Positions 15,703 to 25,502 are shown, counted from the first letter of the stretch. The stretch: 64,000 bases of DNA from Paenibacillus oralis (GCF_003863965.1 NZ_RRCN01000002.1:126569-190568); one strand, 5' to 3'. Numbers and translations are program-made. Notes: generated by a model not told the origin, from the sequence alone.

Positions 15703-17704
15703 TGTGAAGGGAAGCGCGAAGAACGACGCCCCTCTTTCTTTTCCGAATATCGTCGAGAACATGCTAAATGATGGTGCCCATTTTGAAAGTGACTACTTCA
15801 TTCTAAAAACAGGTCTGGGGACAACCAAATACGGGCGTTCGTTTTTTGTTAAGCCAAGTGGTTATCCACGCTCCGTACGGATCGGGTGGCTTGAAGCCTT
15901 GTTCACTGGAGACGATTTGGATTGTTCCGTTCATATTGAGCCCATTGACCGAAATATCGCGATAAAGAGACTACAGGATAAGATTGATGAGTTCGATACG
16001 GTCATCTATTCTGCGTCAAATCGTGGAGACCAAGCTAAAATCGATGATGCTCTTCAAAAGAGGGAGGATACAAAGTTCCTCCAAAGACAAATAAAGAACA
16101 ATACGAACGGGCTATATTACGTTTCTGTGCAAGCCACGGTTTATGCTAATTCACTTGACGAATTGAATGCTAAGTGCGTGGAAGTGGAAAATGAAGTTGC
16201 TGGAGAGTCGATAGAGATTTTAAGTGCTTTTAATCGTCAAAAGGAAGCATTTCTCTCTACTCTACCTTTGGGGAAAAATTACCTTCCAAAGTCGGATCGT
16301 AATCTCGATCAACTTAGTCTCACGGCGATTTTCCCGCATGCCTCCTCCAAACTTAATCACCAAGGGGGATTTCCAATCGGCCGATTTGGTCGGGATTATG
16401 TTTATTACAACAACTTCGACTCCAGTCTTAACAACTATTCGCTTGGTATTTTCGGTGTTTCGGGTTCCGGGAAATCGGTACTGGTGAAGCAGATTATTGC
16501 TCGCGGGTACATGGACGGAATCATGAAAAACGTCATTATAGACGTTGAGCCCGAATATCGTGAACTCACTTATGCATTAGGCGGGGTCGTCGTTCCAATA
16601 CATCCGTCCAAGAATGACGATGTAAGTAGAATTAATCCTCTCGACATTTTCCCGGAAAAAGAAGTCAAGAACAAGGGAACCGAAGATGAGTATATTGAGG
16701 AAAAAATCAACCTTAATGAAAAAGTAAAGGAAGCTCTTGAGTTTTTCAAGGTCATGAAGGAGTCGCTGACACCGGATAATCGCGGTCTTAGCCCTGTTGA
16801 GATTGGGGTCCTTAACGACATCCTTGAGGAGCTCTATATCTCCCGCGGTATCACCGAAGATCCGGCATCAATTTACGAGCAAATCGAACATATCGATGAT
16901 TTCGGTACTATTACTTATCGGAAGCAACTCATCCCGATGCCAACCATCTCGGAAGTATACGAAGCACTTTGTAAAGAGATGAAGAATGATTACGGCGAAG
17001 AACTCCGCGAAATTTGTAACATCGTCAAGCTTTTCACTCGAAACAAAGCCTTCGGAATGTTTGATGGGCAAACGAAAATAATTTCTGAAAATAATGTTTC
17101 GCTCGACGAGGCCCCGGTGGTCACATTCGATATTAGTAAATTGTCAAGCAATGGTATCGAAAGGCCACTCGCTCAGCACGTTCTCATGACATGGGTTTGG
17201 AATCGTTTCATTGTTTCTAATCCGAAAGTGAAAAAACGTGTCATCTGTGACGAGGCGTGGATGATGATAAAGTATGCTTCCATGATGGAGTGGTTGAAGC
17301 TTCTGAGTGCTCGCGGCCGGAAATGGAACGTATCTCTTACCCTTGTTTCCCAACGTTATGAAATGTTTGAACGTACAGAGGCAGCAAGGGATGTCGTAGC
17401 CCAATTCGATACAGTTTGCTTCTTACGTCAAAGTGATCAAGATATTTCACCGATCCTAAACACCTTCCGTTTGAGTGAAGATGTTGGAAACCTCATTAGA
17501 ACGGCTTCAACGGGGCAGGTGCTGATGAAGGCAGGTAAGCAGATCGTTACCTTCCAATCGGAGCCTACTCCAGAGGAATGGGTGTATCTCAACACCAACC
17601 AAAACGTAGAGATGACACCAAAGAAGAAAAAGACAAGATCGAGAGAAGAAATGATCACCTGGTTGGAGGATAAATCCCATATACCGGATGGTGATGTTGC
17701 ATGA
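15638..17704 (+). CDS. virB4: VirB4-type conjugation ATPase
   Basis: 688 residues. The start is the ATG behind GGAGGAGGTG; earlier in-frame ATGs lie inside the preceding gene. Walker A GVSGSGKS is near residue 275, Walker B RVICDEAWMMI near 535, followed by LVSQRYE and LRQSDQD. VirB4 proteins energise assembly of the type IV channel and pilin handling at the inner membrane. Length and motifs are complete. It overlaps the next gene by the four bases ATGA, indicating translational coupling. Confidence 0.93.
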   Translation: MFKLSKKKTQTQEISKEQQINDVKGSAKNDAPLSFPNIVENMLNDGAHFESDYFILKTGLGTTKYGRSFFVKPSGYPRSVRIGWLEALFTGDDLDCSVHIEPIDRNIAIKRLQDKIDEFDTVIYSASNRGDQAKIDDALQKREDTKFLQRQIKNNTNGLYYVSVQATVYANSLDELNAKCVEVENEVAGESIEILSAFNRQKEAFLSTLPLGKNYLPKSDRNLDQLSLTAIFPHASSKLNHQGGFPIGRFGRDYVYYNNFDSSLNNYSLGIFGVSGSGKSVLVKQIIARGYMDGIMKNVIIDVEPEYRELTYALGGVVVPIHPSKNDDVSRINPLDIFPEKEVKNKGTEDEYIEEKINLNEKVKEALEFFKVMKESLTPDNRGLSPVEIGVLNDILEELYISRGITEDPASIYEQIEHIDDFGTITYRKQLIPMPTISEVYEALCKEMKNDYGEELREICNIVKLFTRNKAFGMFDGQTKIISENNVSLDEAPVVTFDISKLSSNGIERPLAQHVLMTWVWNRFIVSNPKVKKRVICDEAWMMIKYASMMEWLKLLSARGRKWNVSLTLVSQRYEMFERTEAARDVVAQFDTVCFLRQSDQDISPILNTFRLSEDVGNLIRTASTGQVLMKAGKQIVTFQSEPTPEEWVYLNTNQNVEMTPKKKKTRSREEMITWLEDKSHIPDGDVA

Positions 17705-20241
17705 TAAAGCGTTCGGGTCTGACTCTGGTCGCCCTTTTGATACTGGTTCTTTTACTGGCAGGGTGCGGTTCGAATGTATCAGGTTATGAAGACCCAAGTA
17801 AAAAGACAACAGCTGGCAGTTCTTGGAGCAGCTCGGCTATTGAGACGAGGTACACCTCCAGGACCAGTACCTCTGCAGGGGGCGAAGTCAATTTTTCTTC
17901 CGGTGATTTGTCCAGTGCTGGGGACGATTCGGGAGCACTCGTTGGACAGAAAACGCAAGATATGCTGGATAAAGCTGAAAATGATGCGAATCTAATGAAC
18001 GGGTTTATTATTGGGCAAGCCAATAATCTCTTCAAAATCCCAGGAATAAACAGCATTCAAAATCTCGTATTCGGTAACCCGTATAGTACGTGGGGCTTCG
18101 GTAGCAATACGGGCGACAATTTGGTTGACGGCATTTTCTATCAGTCCGAATTGAAGCAGGTAATCAATCCCTTGATCGCCACGTTCTCAGGGGTGTATGC
18201 AACGATTTTGATGCTGGCGATTATGCTGTCTAGCCTGAAGGCTGGAATGAAAGCTCACAGCCCTCAGTCCAAAGAAGATTTCTGGAAGGACGTTCACATG
18301 TATGTTGCATCAGCCTTTTTTATGGGGCTTTTCTGGATGCTCTTCCACACACTAATGGCAATCAACTGGGGGATCGTTCAAGGTGTAGGATCGACCTTGA
18401 AGAGTCTCGGGAAGCCCCTCGATGGAGTTTCCATAATTGCAACTGCTACGAATGATGATACCTATCAGTTTAAAATGGGCGACCTATTTGTTTTCCTTGC
18501 GGAATGGGGACTGGCTGCCTATCTCAACTTTATCTACATTGCGAGAAAAATCATTATTGTTCTTCTTTGTGTTATGTCTCCTTTTGCGGCTTACAGCTTG
18601 CTGTTTGCAAAAACTAGAGCTTTTTTTGGAACATATATGAAGGAGCTAATCGGTAATATTTTTCTTCCAGCTATCCATTCCACGATTTTGTTCGTATTCG
18701 TCCAGATGGCCGGCAACTTGGGGCAAGGTATGGGGCCAACTATCTTTAAACTTGGCATGATTATCATGTTTGTTCCGGTTACAGGCATGGTCAGCAAATG
18801 GCTAAACCTCGGGGATTCCAGTACCGCGATGGGACGAACGGCAACTGCCCTTGGACTTGCAGGTATCGGGGGAGCGATGATGCTTTCCAAAGGTGTCATG
18901 AACATGTCTGGAAAAGGAAGAGGTTCAGCTAATGGGGTAAACCCAGCTGGTGGTGGCGGTGTCGGAACGGAAACTCCCGGAGGTACTGGTGTGTCGATGG
19001 GGAATGACTCCGGAGCATCAGTTTTGAGTAAGGCAGCTGAAGGCGGATCTGTTTGGAATAAAGTGAAGAAGGCTGGTGCAACAGCAGGTGCTGTTGTTGG
19101 CGGAACTGTGGGTTCACCATTTGGTGCAGGAGGAGTGGTAGCAGGAGCGGCTATTGGCTCTAAAGCTTTTAATGGGCTTTTGCAAGCAACAAGGAATAGC
19201 TTTTCTGGTTTAAAAGGCACTTACTCTACCATTAAGAATGCCGGAAAAGGAATTGGTGAAAATGAAAAACCCAATTGGAGTTTCGGTAATATCGGAAAAA
19301 AATGGGGGGATCTTGCAGAACGTCGTGCAATGATGGGTGAACTTGGTGAATCAGTAGGTATGTTCGGAGGAGGAGTTGGAGCAGCTATCGGTACAGCGAT
19401 GGGTGGACCAATCGGTGCAGCAATCGGTGGAGCGATCGGCGGCAAGCTTGGTACTGGAGGAAAAGCACTGGGTCAAATGTTATCCGGTGTAAGTCGTCAA
19501 AGAGCCTTCGAAGCAGGAAGAGGCGAAATACGTCCGGATGGAACAATGAGTGCAAAAGGTTTGACTCCTGAACAAATCGTGGGTGATAACAACAATAATT
19601 TCACAAGATTTATGGGTGGGCCTAACGGAATGGGAGAAGTTCGCTGGTCACAAACCGACACTCGCTCTTGGTACGAAGCGAAAAATAAGGATGGTAGCTG
19701 GGAACGAATTGGCGCTTATGGTGCTGGTGATGCATCACTTAAAGGTGGGGCACGCCGATTAATTGATTACAATCTTCGTGGTCCTGGGGATCAGTGGACT
19801 CGGCAAGAAAATGGCTCCTACACACGTTCCATTCAGCACCCAGAAAGAATAGACGCCAATGGACGAGTCACGGAAAAGGCTAGAACTGAGAGGGAATTGG
19901 TCGGTATGTCTGGCTCTACTGCTACTCTGGGAAGAAAGAGTGAGGCGTACATCGCAGATGCGACAGGGAAGAAGCTTCATTCTGACAATAGCTTTGACGT
20001 TAGAAGAGTCAATCCTGATGATTATTTCAACCATACCCAAATTGGTAAGGTGAATGCCAAAGGGAAACCGACGGCCCCAGATGACAGAGCTGCAAATATC
20101 GTGGCCGGAACTTACAAGGCTACCGGTGCTGCAACAAAAGCCGGCATCAAAACTGTAGCATATGGCCCCAAAAAAGCAACTGGATGGGTTCAGCAAGGAT
20201 ATCAGAACTATAGAGATCGGAAATCGTCTGGGGTTATCTGA
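17701..20241 (+). CDS. VirB6/TrbL-like polytopic lipoprotein
   Basis: 846 residues. A lipoprotein signal (LLLAGC, lipidated Cys22) is followed by a Ser/Thr-rich linker. Several membrane segments lie between about residues 150 and 400 (VYATILMLAIMLSS, FFMGLFWMLFHTLMAI, IIIVLLCVMSPFAAYSLLF and more). The last ~440 residues form a long Gly/Ala-rich soluble tail with GGPIGAAIGGAIGGKLG-type repeats. This is the organisation of Gram-positive VirB6 homologues, which line the transfer channel. The start overlaps the VirB4 stop. Confidence 0.75.
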   Translation: MIKRSGLTLVALLILVLLLAGCGSNVSGYEDPSKKTTAGSSWSSSAIETRYTSRTSTSAGGEVNFSSGDLSSAGDDSGALVGQKTQDMLDKAENDANLMNGFIIGQANNLFKIPGINSIQNLVFGNPYSTWGFGSNTGDNLVDGIFYQSELKQVINPLIATFSGVYATILMLAIMLSSLKAGMKAHSPQSKEDFWKDVHMYVASAFFMGLFWMLFHTLMAINWGIVQGVGSTLKSLGKPLDGVSIIATATNDDTYQFKMGDLFVFLAEWGLAAYLNFIYIARKIIIVLLCVMSPFAAYSLLFAKTRAFFGTYMKELIGNIFLPAIHSTILFVFVQMAGNLGQGMGPTIFKLGMIIMFVPVTGMVSKWLNLGDSSTAMGRTATALGLAGIGGAMMLSKGVMNMSGKGRGSANGVNPAGGGGVGTETPGGTGVSMGNDSGASVLSKAAEGGSVWNKVKKAGATAGAVVGGTVGSPFGAGGVVAGAAIGSKAFNGLLQATRNSFSGLKGTYSTIKNAGKGIGENEKPNWSFGNIGKKWGDLAERRAMMGELGESVGMFGGGVGAAIGTAMGGPIGAAIGGAIGGKLGTGGKALGQMLSGVSRQRAFEAGRGEIRPDGTMSAKGLTPEQIVGDNNNNFTRFMGGPNGMGEVRWSQTDTRSWYEAKNKDGSWERIGAYGAGDASLKGGARRLIDYNLRGPGDQWTRQENGSYTRSIQHPERIDANGRVTEKARTERELVGMSGSTATLGRKSEAYIADATGKKLHSDNSFDVRRVNPDDYFNHTQIGKVNAKGKPTAPDDRAANIVAGTYKATGAATKAGIKTVAYGPKKATGWVQQGYQNYRDRKSSGVI

Positions 20242-20275
20242 TGAACTGAACAAGTAAAGATCGTAGGGGGATATC

Positions 20276-20311
20276 TTGAAAAATAAGGTGTCCTCCTTCG
20301 ATTGGAGGTGA
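20276..20311 (+). CDS. Leader peptide of 11 residues controlling the wall hydrolase start
   Basis: TTG behind AGGGGG encodes MKNKVSSFDWR and stops four bases before the hydrolase start. CCTCC (20292-20296) inside it pairs with the hydrolase ribosome binding site GGAGG (20304-20308), giving a 5-bp hairpin that would hide it. A ribosome translating the leader would melt the hairpin. This looks like translational coupling; no protein-level evidence exists. Confidence 0.5.
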   Translation: MKNKVSSFDWR

Positions 20312-20315
20312 GTTC

Positions 20316-22148
20316 TTGAGCGCAACTGAGGTAGGGCAACAAGCAGCGGGACAAGCAGGTGGAGCGGCAAAAAAAGCCGGCTCAAAGGCAATAACAAAGG
20401 CAGTAGGTAAAGCAGGCAAATATTTAAAAAAACTCTTAGTGAAATTTCTGAAACAACTCATTATGTCGCTAGGTAAGATGATCGTTGCAGCCATAGGTCC
20501 TTGGGGGATACTTATCATTATTGCAGTACTACTGATTCTAGCGCTCCTTTCTGCCATTCCATTTTCGGATTGGTTTCTCGGTGGGAATGCCAGAAGTGCC
20601 GAACAAAAGAATGCCGATTTGCAGTATGAACAGGAGTTTAAGGAGACTGCTAATGCAACTGTAGCAGAATTGTGGAAAATTGAAGCAGACAAATCATGGG
20701 TTGAAGAAGTAGCAAAAACAGTTAAACCAAGCTGGGGGATTCCTTCTGGACTTGTTCGCTACGAAATTCTCGTTAATGAGAAAAAGGTTGAGTTATCTGA
20801 TTATAAACCATCAAAACTCATTAAACCATTTACACCGTATTATACTTATACAACTATAAAGGATGACAAGGAACGAATTAAGACTGTCATAAAGTGTCAA
20901 TCGGGTACAACAACGGACATTTCTGAAACGAAGTTACCCAAACATGATGTTCTTTCAAAAATCACGCTAGATTATGCCTTTATGGATATTCAACCTCTAA
21001 AAAGATATTATCCTGGGGGTACTGTTAATAAAACAGACGAATGGGAATACATTGATTCCAGTAGGTTCGCAGGCTGTACTACTACCAGATACAAGCAGTG
21101 GGAGCACACGACGGTTGATGATCGTTTTGTCCCAACTTTTAATGTAGATGCTCAGCAATTCCAGAGCATTTTAATCGGACTTGGAATAAATCAGGATGAC
21201 ATGAAATTATTCTACGAATTTATTGCAACAGCTGATCCTGATTGGGATTCTACTCTATATGGTATAAATACTGCCAATAATGGCATATCGGTTGGATGGC
21301 TCCCTGGGACCGCGAAAGTTTCTGACTTTGTTCTACGTTATGAACCTCTTGTCAGGAAGTATCTTGAATTATATGGTATGGAAGAACATACACAACTTGT
21401 ACTGGCAATCATTATGCAAGAATCTGGGGGAAAGCTCTTGGATGTTATGCAATCATCAGAGTCTGCCGGAAAGCCTCGAAACTATTTTACTGATCCTGAA
21501 ACTTCCATAGCACAAGGTGTTAAGCACTTTTCGCAAGTTTTCAAAGCAGCAAATGGAGATATCAAAATCACACTCCAAGCCTATAACTATGGGATCGGTT
21601 ATGTGTCATATGCTTTAGAAAGAGGTGGATACTCGAAAGAAAACGCCCTTGAATTCAGCCTTATGATGAGGAAAAAACAGGGATCAGACGGCTATGGTGA
21701 CCCGGAATATGTAGACCATGTGTTGCGTTATTATAACATTTCAAATAATACTATTGAATATACTCCTGGAGATCAAATCTTTGACGTACAAGAGGTACTA
21801 AATATAATGATGCAATTTGATGGAACTAAGTATTTCTTTAGCGGTAAATCTCCAAAAACGGGATTTGACTGTTCAGGTCTCATATCCTATGCCTTTGCTA
21901 AAGTCGGGATTGATTTATCCGGAAATGCTGCTTCTCAATACAAAAAAACAGTACCCGTATCAGCGGATGAAGCCAAACCGGGAGATCTCGTTTTCTGGGA
22001 AACGTACAGGCCTGGACCTTCACACGTAGGTATGTATTTAGGAAATGGAGAATTTTATAACTCTGGTTCAACTTTAGGGGTAAGTAAGGATACCCTGAAC
22101 CGATGGAAAAATTATCCCTTTCTTGGGTTCAGACGTATTGTTAAGTAA
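20316..22148 (+). CDS. Bifunctional wall hydrolase of the conjugation machine (lysozyme-like plus NlpC/P60)
   Basis: 610 residues, TTG start. There is an Ala/Lys-rich N-terminus, one membrane segment near residues 62-85 (GILIIIAVLLILALLSAI) and a linker region. A lysozyme-like domain follows with catalytic Glu in IIMQESGGK (near 369) and LQAYNYGIGY. A C-terminal NlpC/P60 domain has FDCSGLISYAFAK (catalytic Cys near 518) and PSHVGMYLGNG. The two-domain plan is that of CwlT/VirB1-type proteins, which open the peptidoglycan for the channel. It sits in the virB operon. Its translation seems restricted by a hairpin on its ribosome binding site. Confidence 0.9.
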   Translation: MSATEVGQQAAGQAGGAAKKAGSKAITKAVGKAGKYLKKLLVKFLKQLIMSLGKMIVAAIGPWGILIIIAVLLILALLSAIPFSDWFLGGNARSAEQKNADLQYEQEFKETANATVAELWKIEADKSWVEEVAKTVKPSWGIPSGLVRYEILVNEKKVELSDYKPSKLIKPFTPYYTYTTIKDDKERIKTVIKCQSGTTTDISETKLPKHDVLSKITLDYAFMDIQPLKRYYPGGTVNKTDEWEYIDSSRFAGCTTTRYKQWEHTTVDDRFVPTFNVDAQQFQSILIGLGINQDDMKLFYEFIATADPDWDSTLYGINTANNGISVGWLPGTAKVSDFVLRYEPLVRKYLELYGMEEHTQLVLAIIMQESGGKLLDVMQSSESAGKPRNYFTDPETSIAQGVKHFSQVFKAANGDIKITLQAYNYGIGYVSYALERGGYSKENALEFSLMMRKKQGSDGYGDPEYVDHVLRYYNISNNTIEYTPGDQIFDVQEVLNIMMQFDGTKYFFSGKSPKTGFDCSGLISYAFAKVGIDLSGNAASQYKKTVPVSADEAKPGDLVFWETYRPGPSHVGMYLGNGEFYNSGSTLGVSKDTLNRWKNYPFLGFRRIVK

Positions 22149-22167
22149 GTTATGAGAGGGTGGGAGA

Positions 22168-22647
22168 ATGAAGCATTTTAAATTTTATTTGTCTTGTGTG
22201 CTAATATTGATTCTCGGTGTGGTGAGCATTGGTTTTTATTCTTACAATAGTGATATCCAAAAGTCAAAAAGAGACGAGCAAGCAGCGCTTTTAGTAAATA
22301 ACGATTTTGTCAATAAGTTTTTTACGTATAACACAACCGCGGAACGTTACAGAAATGTTGAGCCGCTTATGACTGAGCAGGGATTTAGAGCAACTCACCC
22401 ATCCGGCGAAGGAATTCCAATGGATAGTGAAATCAAATCCGTTGCAACTGATATTAAAACTTATGTGCAGAAGGACCCGGCATTAAAAGAGGATAACGTA
22501 GTAATGCTTAATGAATTCACGGTTTCTACCGAATACAATCAAGTTCAAAGTTCACAAATGGTAATAATGAGGACTATTCTTAAAAAAGATGCGTCGAGTC
22601 ATTGGAAAATCGACGACATTGAAATGATTATACAAAACATGGAGTAG
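22168..22647 (+). CDS. Single-pass membrane protein, VirB8-like
   Basis: 159 residues; GAGAGGGTGGGAG upstream. One N-terminal membrane segment (FYLSCVLILILGVVSIGFYSY) and an outside domain of ~130 residues (AALLVNNDFVNKFFTYNTTAERY at its start). A small NTF2-like domain behind one membrane segment is the layout of VirB8/TcpC-type scaffolds. The call rests on topology and position after the wall hydrolase; no motif proves it. Confidence 0.5.
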   Translation: MKHFKFYLSCVLILILGVVSIGFYSYNSDIQKSKRDEQAALLVNNDFVNKFFTYNTTAERYRNVEPLMTEQGFRATHPSGEGIPMDSEIKSVATDIKTYVQKDPALKEDNVVMLNEFTVSTEYNQVQSSQMVIMRTILKKDASSHWKIDDIEMIIQNME

Positions 22648-22670
22648 TTCCTGCTAAAGGAGGTAGAACA

Positions 22671-23153
22671 ATGGTAGACAATTTACTAGACGCAGTTCAT
22701 CAACTCATTAGGCTTGCCCAAATTGTTGGGATTCCTGTGCTGTCCTGTTTGTTTGCTTTGGGGTTCATCCTCTTGTTGACAGCTGGGAAGAACCCAATAC
22801 GTAAACGTAGAGGGATGATCTTTATTATCGTATTTGGTATCGGGACCTTTCTTATTGCTTATGTTCCAGCAATTATACATTCATTCGCAGGAGAGGCTCC
22901 GGGCCAAACATCAAGCGGCCATTCAGTTGAGCAGCTTGTCGACTCTGCAATGCCGGTAGGCTCCATTATCTTTAGTGCCTTAAAATATATTGCCATTCCA
23001 ATTACCGGAACAATGTTTTATATTGGCATCTTTGTTCGTCTTATGGCCGGAAAGAATCCAGGTAGAAAGCGCCTAGGGATCGGTCTAACTATGTTCTCCC
23101 CACTTACGATGGGGGTAGTATTGCTCATTCCATTATTGCTTCCAAAACTGTAA
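22671..23153 (+). CDS. Four-segment membrane protein with internal duplication
   Basis: 160 residues behind AAAGGAGG. Each half has a hydrophobic segment, then AGKNP(I/G)RKR(R/L)G, then another hydrophobic segment, so the protein is an internal duplication of a two-segment unit. Two-segment units resemble VirB2/TrbC pilin-type proteins, so this may be a fused pilin-like or channel protein. It is the last gene of the conjugation operon and is followed by a strong terminator. Confidence 0.6.
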   Translation: MVDNLLDAVHQLIRLAQIVGIPVLSCLFALGFILLLTAGKNPIRKRRGMIFIIVFGIGTFLIAYVPAIIHSFAGEAPGQTSSGHSVEQLVDSAMPVGSIIFSALKYIAIPITGTMFYIGIFVRLMAGKNPGRKRLGIGLTMFSPLTMGVVLLIPLLLPKL

Positions 23154-23195
23154 TACCGAAAAAAATACGAGTTGAACTGTAAGAGAAAGCGATGA

Positions 23196-23224
23196 AGCGA
23201 GGGCCTGTACCCTCGCTTTTTTCA
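23196..23224 (+). terminator. Rho-independent terminator of the conjugation operon
   Basis: AGCGAGGG pairs with CCCTCGCT, followed by six Ts. Confidence 0.9.
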
Positions 23225-23356
23225 TATATATCGTATCCTAGTTGCATGGATGGCACTATATACAGGGTTTAAACTTATTTTTCTTATTGTGTTTTTTTGA
23301 TACATCAACTATTATGAAGTTGAAGAGATGTCACTCTACATATAGGAATGATTTGA

Positions 23357-24019
23357 ATGATTGAAAACTTCTCAAAAGAAGAACTCGAAACCTTATACGA
23401 CGAGATTATGTTCAAACTCACTGCTCCATTCCCTCCCAATACGGTGGAGTTTAAAAATCCAAGAAAACCGGCGAGCGCATATATTCCATCTCATGCATTT
23501 CAACACAGGATTCGTACTGATGCAGGCCCTTACTGGTCTTGGAGAATTACGACAGACAAACCAATTTATCATGAGGAAACGGATGAAATCGAGGTGCGTG
23601 GAGTCCTTACTATTCTTCATGCGAGTGCAGAAGGGCAAGGATTTGCTACCTTAGACCGATACTCGGATACAAAAAAGATAAAGTTTTATAAAGAATCAGT
23701 TAGGGCCGCAACCAGCGATGCGCTTCGAGATGCAGCTGATTTTTTCGGGATCGGTTGGAGTGATTTGGCGCCGTATAGAGAATGGGCTAAAAATCCAGGA
23801 GCGGGCCTCGAAAAATCTGGTGGATCTGACGACCTGAAGGCACTTCACCTGCCAAAACAAAAGGTTGAGGTGAAGCGCTGTAAAAAATGCGGTGCTGTAT
23901 TGACGCAGGAAGACTTGGACTATCTGATATTAGTTCGGTGGACAAATCAAGTCTGCATGAAGGACGTACCAGACCACCAAAAGAAGAAGTTTGATCCTCA
24001 TTATGGGAAGGTGAAATAA
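23357..24019 (+). CDS. Rad52/Rad22-family single-strand annealing protein (predicted)
   Basis: 220 residues; AGGAATGA before the ATG. The central part (AYIPSHAFQHRIRTDAGPYW, IEVRGVLTI, then AATSDALRDAADFFGIG) matches the Rad52-type pattern in which a beta-hairpin core is followed by an A-(V/T)-SDALKRAA-FG-G helix. These proteins anneal complementary single strands and are common on phages and plasmids. The C-terminus has a partial zinc-ribbon (CKKCGAVL). It may work with AddAB and the clamp, also on this element. Confidence 0.7.
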   Translation: MIENFSKEELETLYDEIMFKLTAPFPPNTVEFKNPRKPASAYIPSHAFQHRIRTDAGPYWSWRITTDKPIYHEETDEIEVRGVLTILHASAEGQGFATLDRYSDTKKIKFYKESVRAATSDALRDAADFFGIGWSDLAPYREWAKNPGAGLEKSGGSDDLKALHLPKQKVEVKRCKKCGAVLTQEDLDYLILVRWTNQVCMKDVPDHQKKKFDPHYGKVK

Positions 24020-24020
24020 A

Positions 24021-24599
24021 ATGGCGAAAAACCTTGTCTTAACCTGTTCGCTCTGTGCAAATTACTGTCCGAATACCTCGAAATGCAGGCTCAATGATGA
24101 ACCTCGGAAAGCTTATGATTCTTCCTTTGCGGAAACATGTAAGGAAAACGGGGGATTCATTCGATATATTCATGTCATTCCGGATGTATATAATTATTAT
24201 TCCATGAGCGAAGATACTCCTCCGAATTGGACACCTCCAGATCTCAAACGAATCCCGACTGACAGAAATGGCCTTCCGCTTGTTGTGAAAACAAAACGGG
24301 GGCTAGAACGTGCGATCCCGGCAGATTCTTCCGTCATCCTTGAAGTGGAGACTACGATTGAAGGAAAAGTCTCTCCGATCACTACATATCAAGGTCAACG
24401 TGAAATAATATATGAGATAGGGGTCAAACTTGCTGCTGAAGAGGCTTCTAAAGCTGGAGTACCTCTCACTGTCCTCCCTGATGAAAGAGATTGGGAAGGC
24501 ATTCCGGAGCACGTTTATGCCTATCTGGGGGCAACAAAAAAATACAATCGAGGTGGTAAGGCATGGTTAACGGACAAACCGGTTCAATGGAATTATTAA
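24021..24599 (+). CDS. Hypothetical protein with Cys-rich N-terminus
   Basis: 192 residues, starting one base after the annealing protein stop, so cotranscribed. The N-terminus has CSLCANYCPNTSKC plus a Cys at about 35, which may bind a metal. The remainder is soluble and not recognised. Its end overlaps the next frame by 37 bases. Confidence 0.6.
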   Translation: MAKNLVLTCSLCANYCPNTSKCRLNDEPRKAYDSSFAETCKENGGFIRYIHVIPDVYNYYSMSEDTPPNWTPPDLKRIPTDRNGLPLVVKTKRGLERAIPADSSVILEVETTIEGKVSPITTYQGQREIIYEIGVKLAAEEASKAGVPLTVLPDERDWEGIPEHVYAYLGATKKYNRGGKAWLTDKPVQWNY

Positions 24600-24859
24600 G
24601 TGACTTGGCGAATGACAAACGCTCAAATATAATCAGCAGATTATCAATCCTTTACAAAAAGTTGAATTCTGGAGCAGGGGAACAGGACTATAAATTTGAG
24701 AATTATCACATTGTCTTTCGTAATGGAATTCTTGAAGTACACGGATGCATCGATGATGTGAGGGTAACCGGTCCAAAATATTCGGAAGTTCATTTGGGGC
24801 GTATGATTTCAAACTATGGGCAACTACCTTACTATTGGATTGAAGGTATCATTAGTTAA
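24563..24859 (+). CDS. Hypothetical protein, possibly the 5' half of a frameshifted gene
   Basis: 98 residues; ATG behind GAGGTGG. It ends YYWIEGIIS, and the next frame continues without a break in coding character from the same place (KAVKRDTSITVDVF). The two may once have been one protein of ~310 residues, split by a one-base change near 24855. Not recognised. Confidence 0.45.
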   Translation: MVNGQTGSMELLSDLANDKRSNIISRLSILYKKLNSGAGEQDYKFENYHIVFRNGILEVHGCIDDVRVTGPKYSEVHLGRMISNYGQLPYYWIEGIIS

Positions 24860-25502
24860 AGCCGTGAAAAGAGACACCTCAATTACGGTGGATGTATTTT
24901 ACCTTCTCTTGGATGCGGTCAAGACAAATCTCATCCATGAGTATTATCAAAGCATCGCGGACCTAGTTGATAAGGAAACTGAATCTTTTTTATTGTCACC
25001 ATATCCATTGCCCTACAATCCACAACGAATGTTCATTTCAAAGAAGCAGCAGAAGCTTTGCAATGAACTTTTCCCTCGACACCGAACTGTCATTTGGGTA
25101 AATAGCAAAAGGTTTTCTGAGTATAAAACCAACGTTCATAGGCTGTCTATCGAGCAGTATGATTTAAACTCCAATGAAATTAAAGGAGTGACGAATCGTT
25201 TTGCAATTGAAGTGTCTATCTGGTCAGCTTTAAAGAAACATAACATCGAACTAGAAAGTCCGTACTTTTCGGATAAGGAATTACTTGAGCTCGTGAATAT
25301 AGAGAGTTTCATTCTCAAGGCAATAATGGATGTTTACGTGTCTCTTGGTCGGTCCCCAAGCGCTAGAGAATACGAAATGATCCAGAAGAATAATGGGGGC
25401 CCGTCACTCAGTTTCATTAAAAGCGAGTATGGTACTTTTAATAATGCGAAGGCAAAATTAAAACTTGAGTTGTGGAAATGGAAAGGGGAAAAGTATATTT
25501 AA
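24816..25502 (+). CDS. Protein with a C-terminal homing-endonuclease-associated repeat-like segment
   Basis: 228 residues from an ATG that overlaps the previous frame by 44 bases and has no clear ribosome binding site, supporting the frameshift idea. The C-terminus (LGRSPSAREYEMIQKNNGG, SLSFIKSEYGTFNNAKAKL) fits the short helical DNA-binding repeat found beside HNH enzymes (G-x-x-P ... FG-(S/T)-(W/F)-N-x-A). No nuclease residues are visible. Confidence 0.5.
   Translation: MGNYLTIGLKVSLVKAVKRDTSITVDVFYLLLDAVKTNLIHEYYQSIADLVDKETESFLLSPYPLPYNPQRMFISKKQQKLCNELFPRHRTVIWVNSKRFSEYKTNVHRLSIEQYDLNSNEIKGVTNRFAIEVSIWSALKKHNIELESPYFSDKELLELVNIESFILKAIMDVYVSLGRSPSAREYEMIQKNNGGPSLSFIKSEYGTFNNAKAKLKLELWKWKGEKYI

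Noticed and set aside
18591..19220. 209-codon minus-strand frame rich in Pro and Ala
   Set aside because: It is the complement of the Gly/Ala-rich tail of the VirB6-like gene and has no ribosome binding site.
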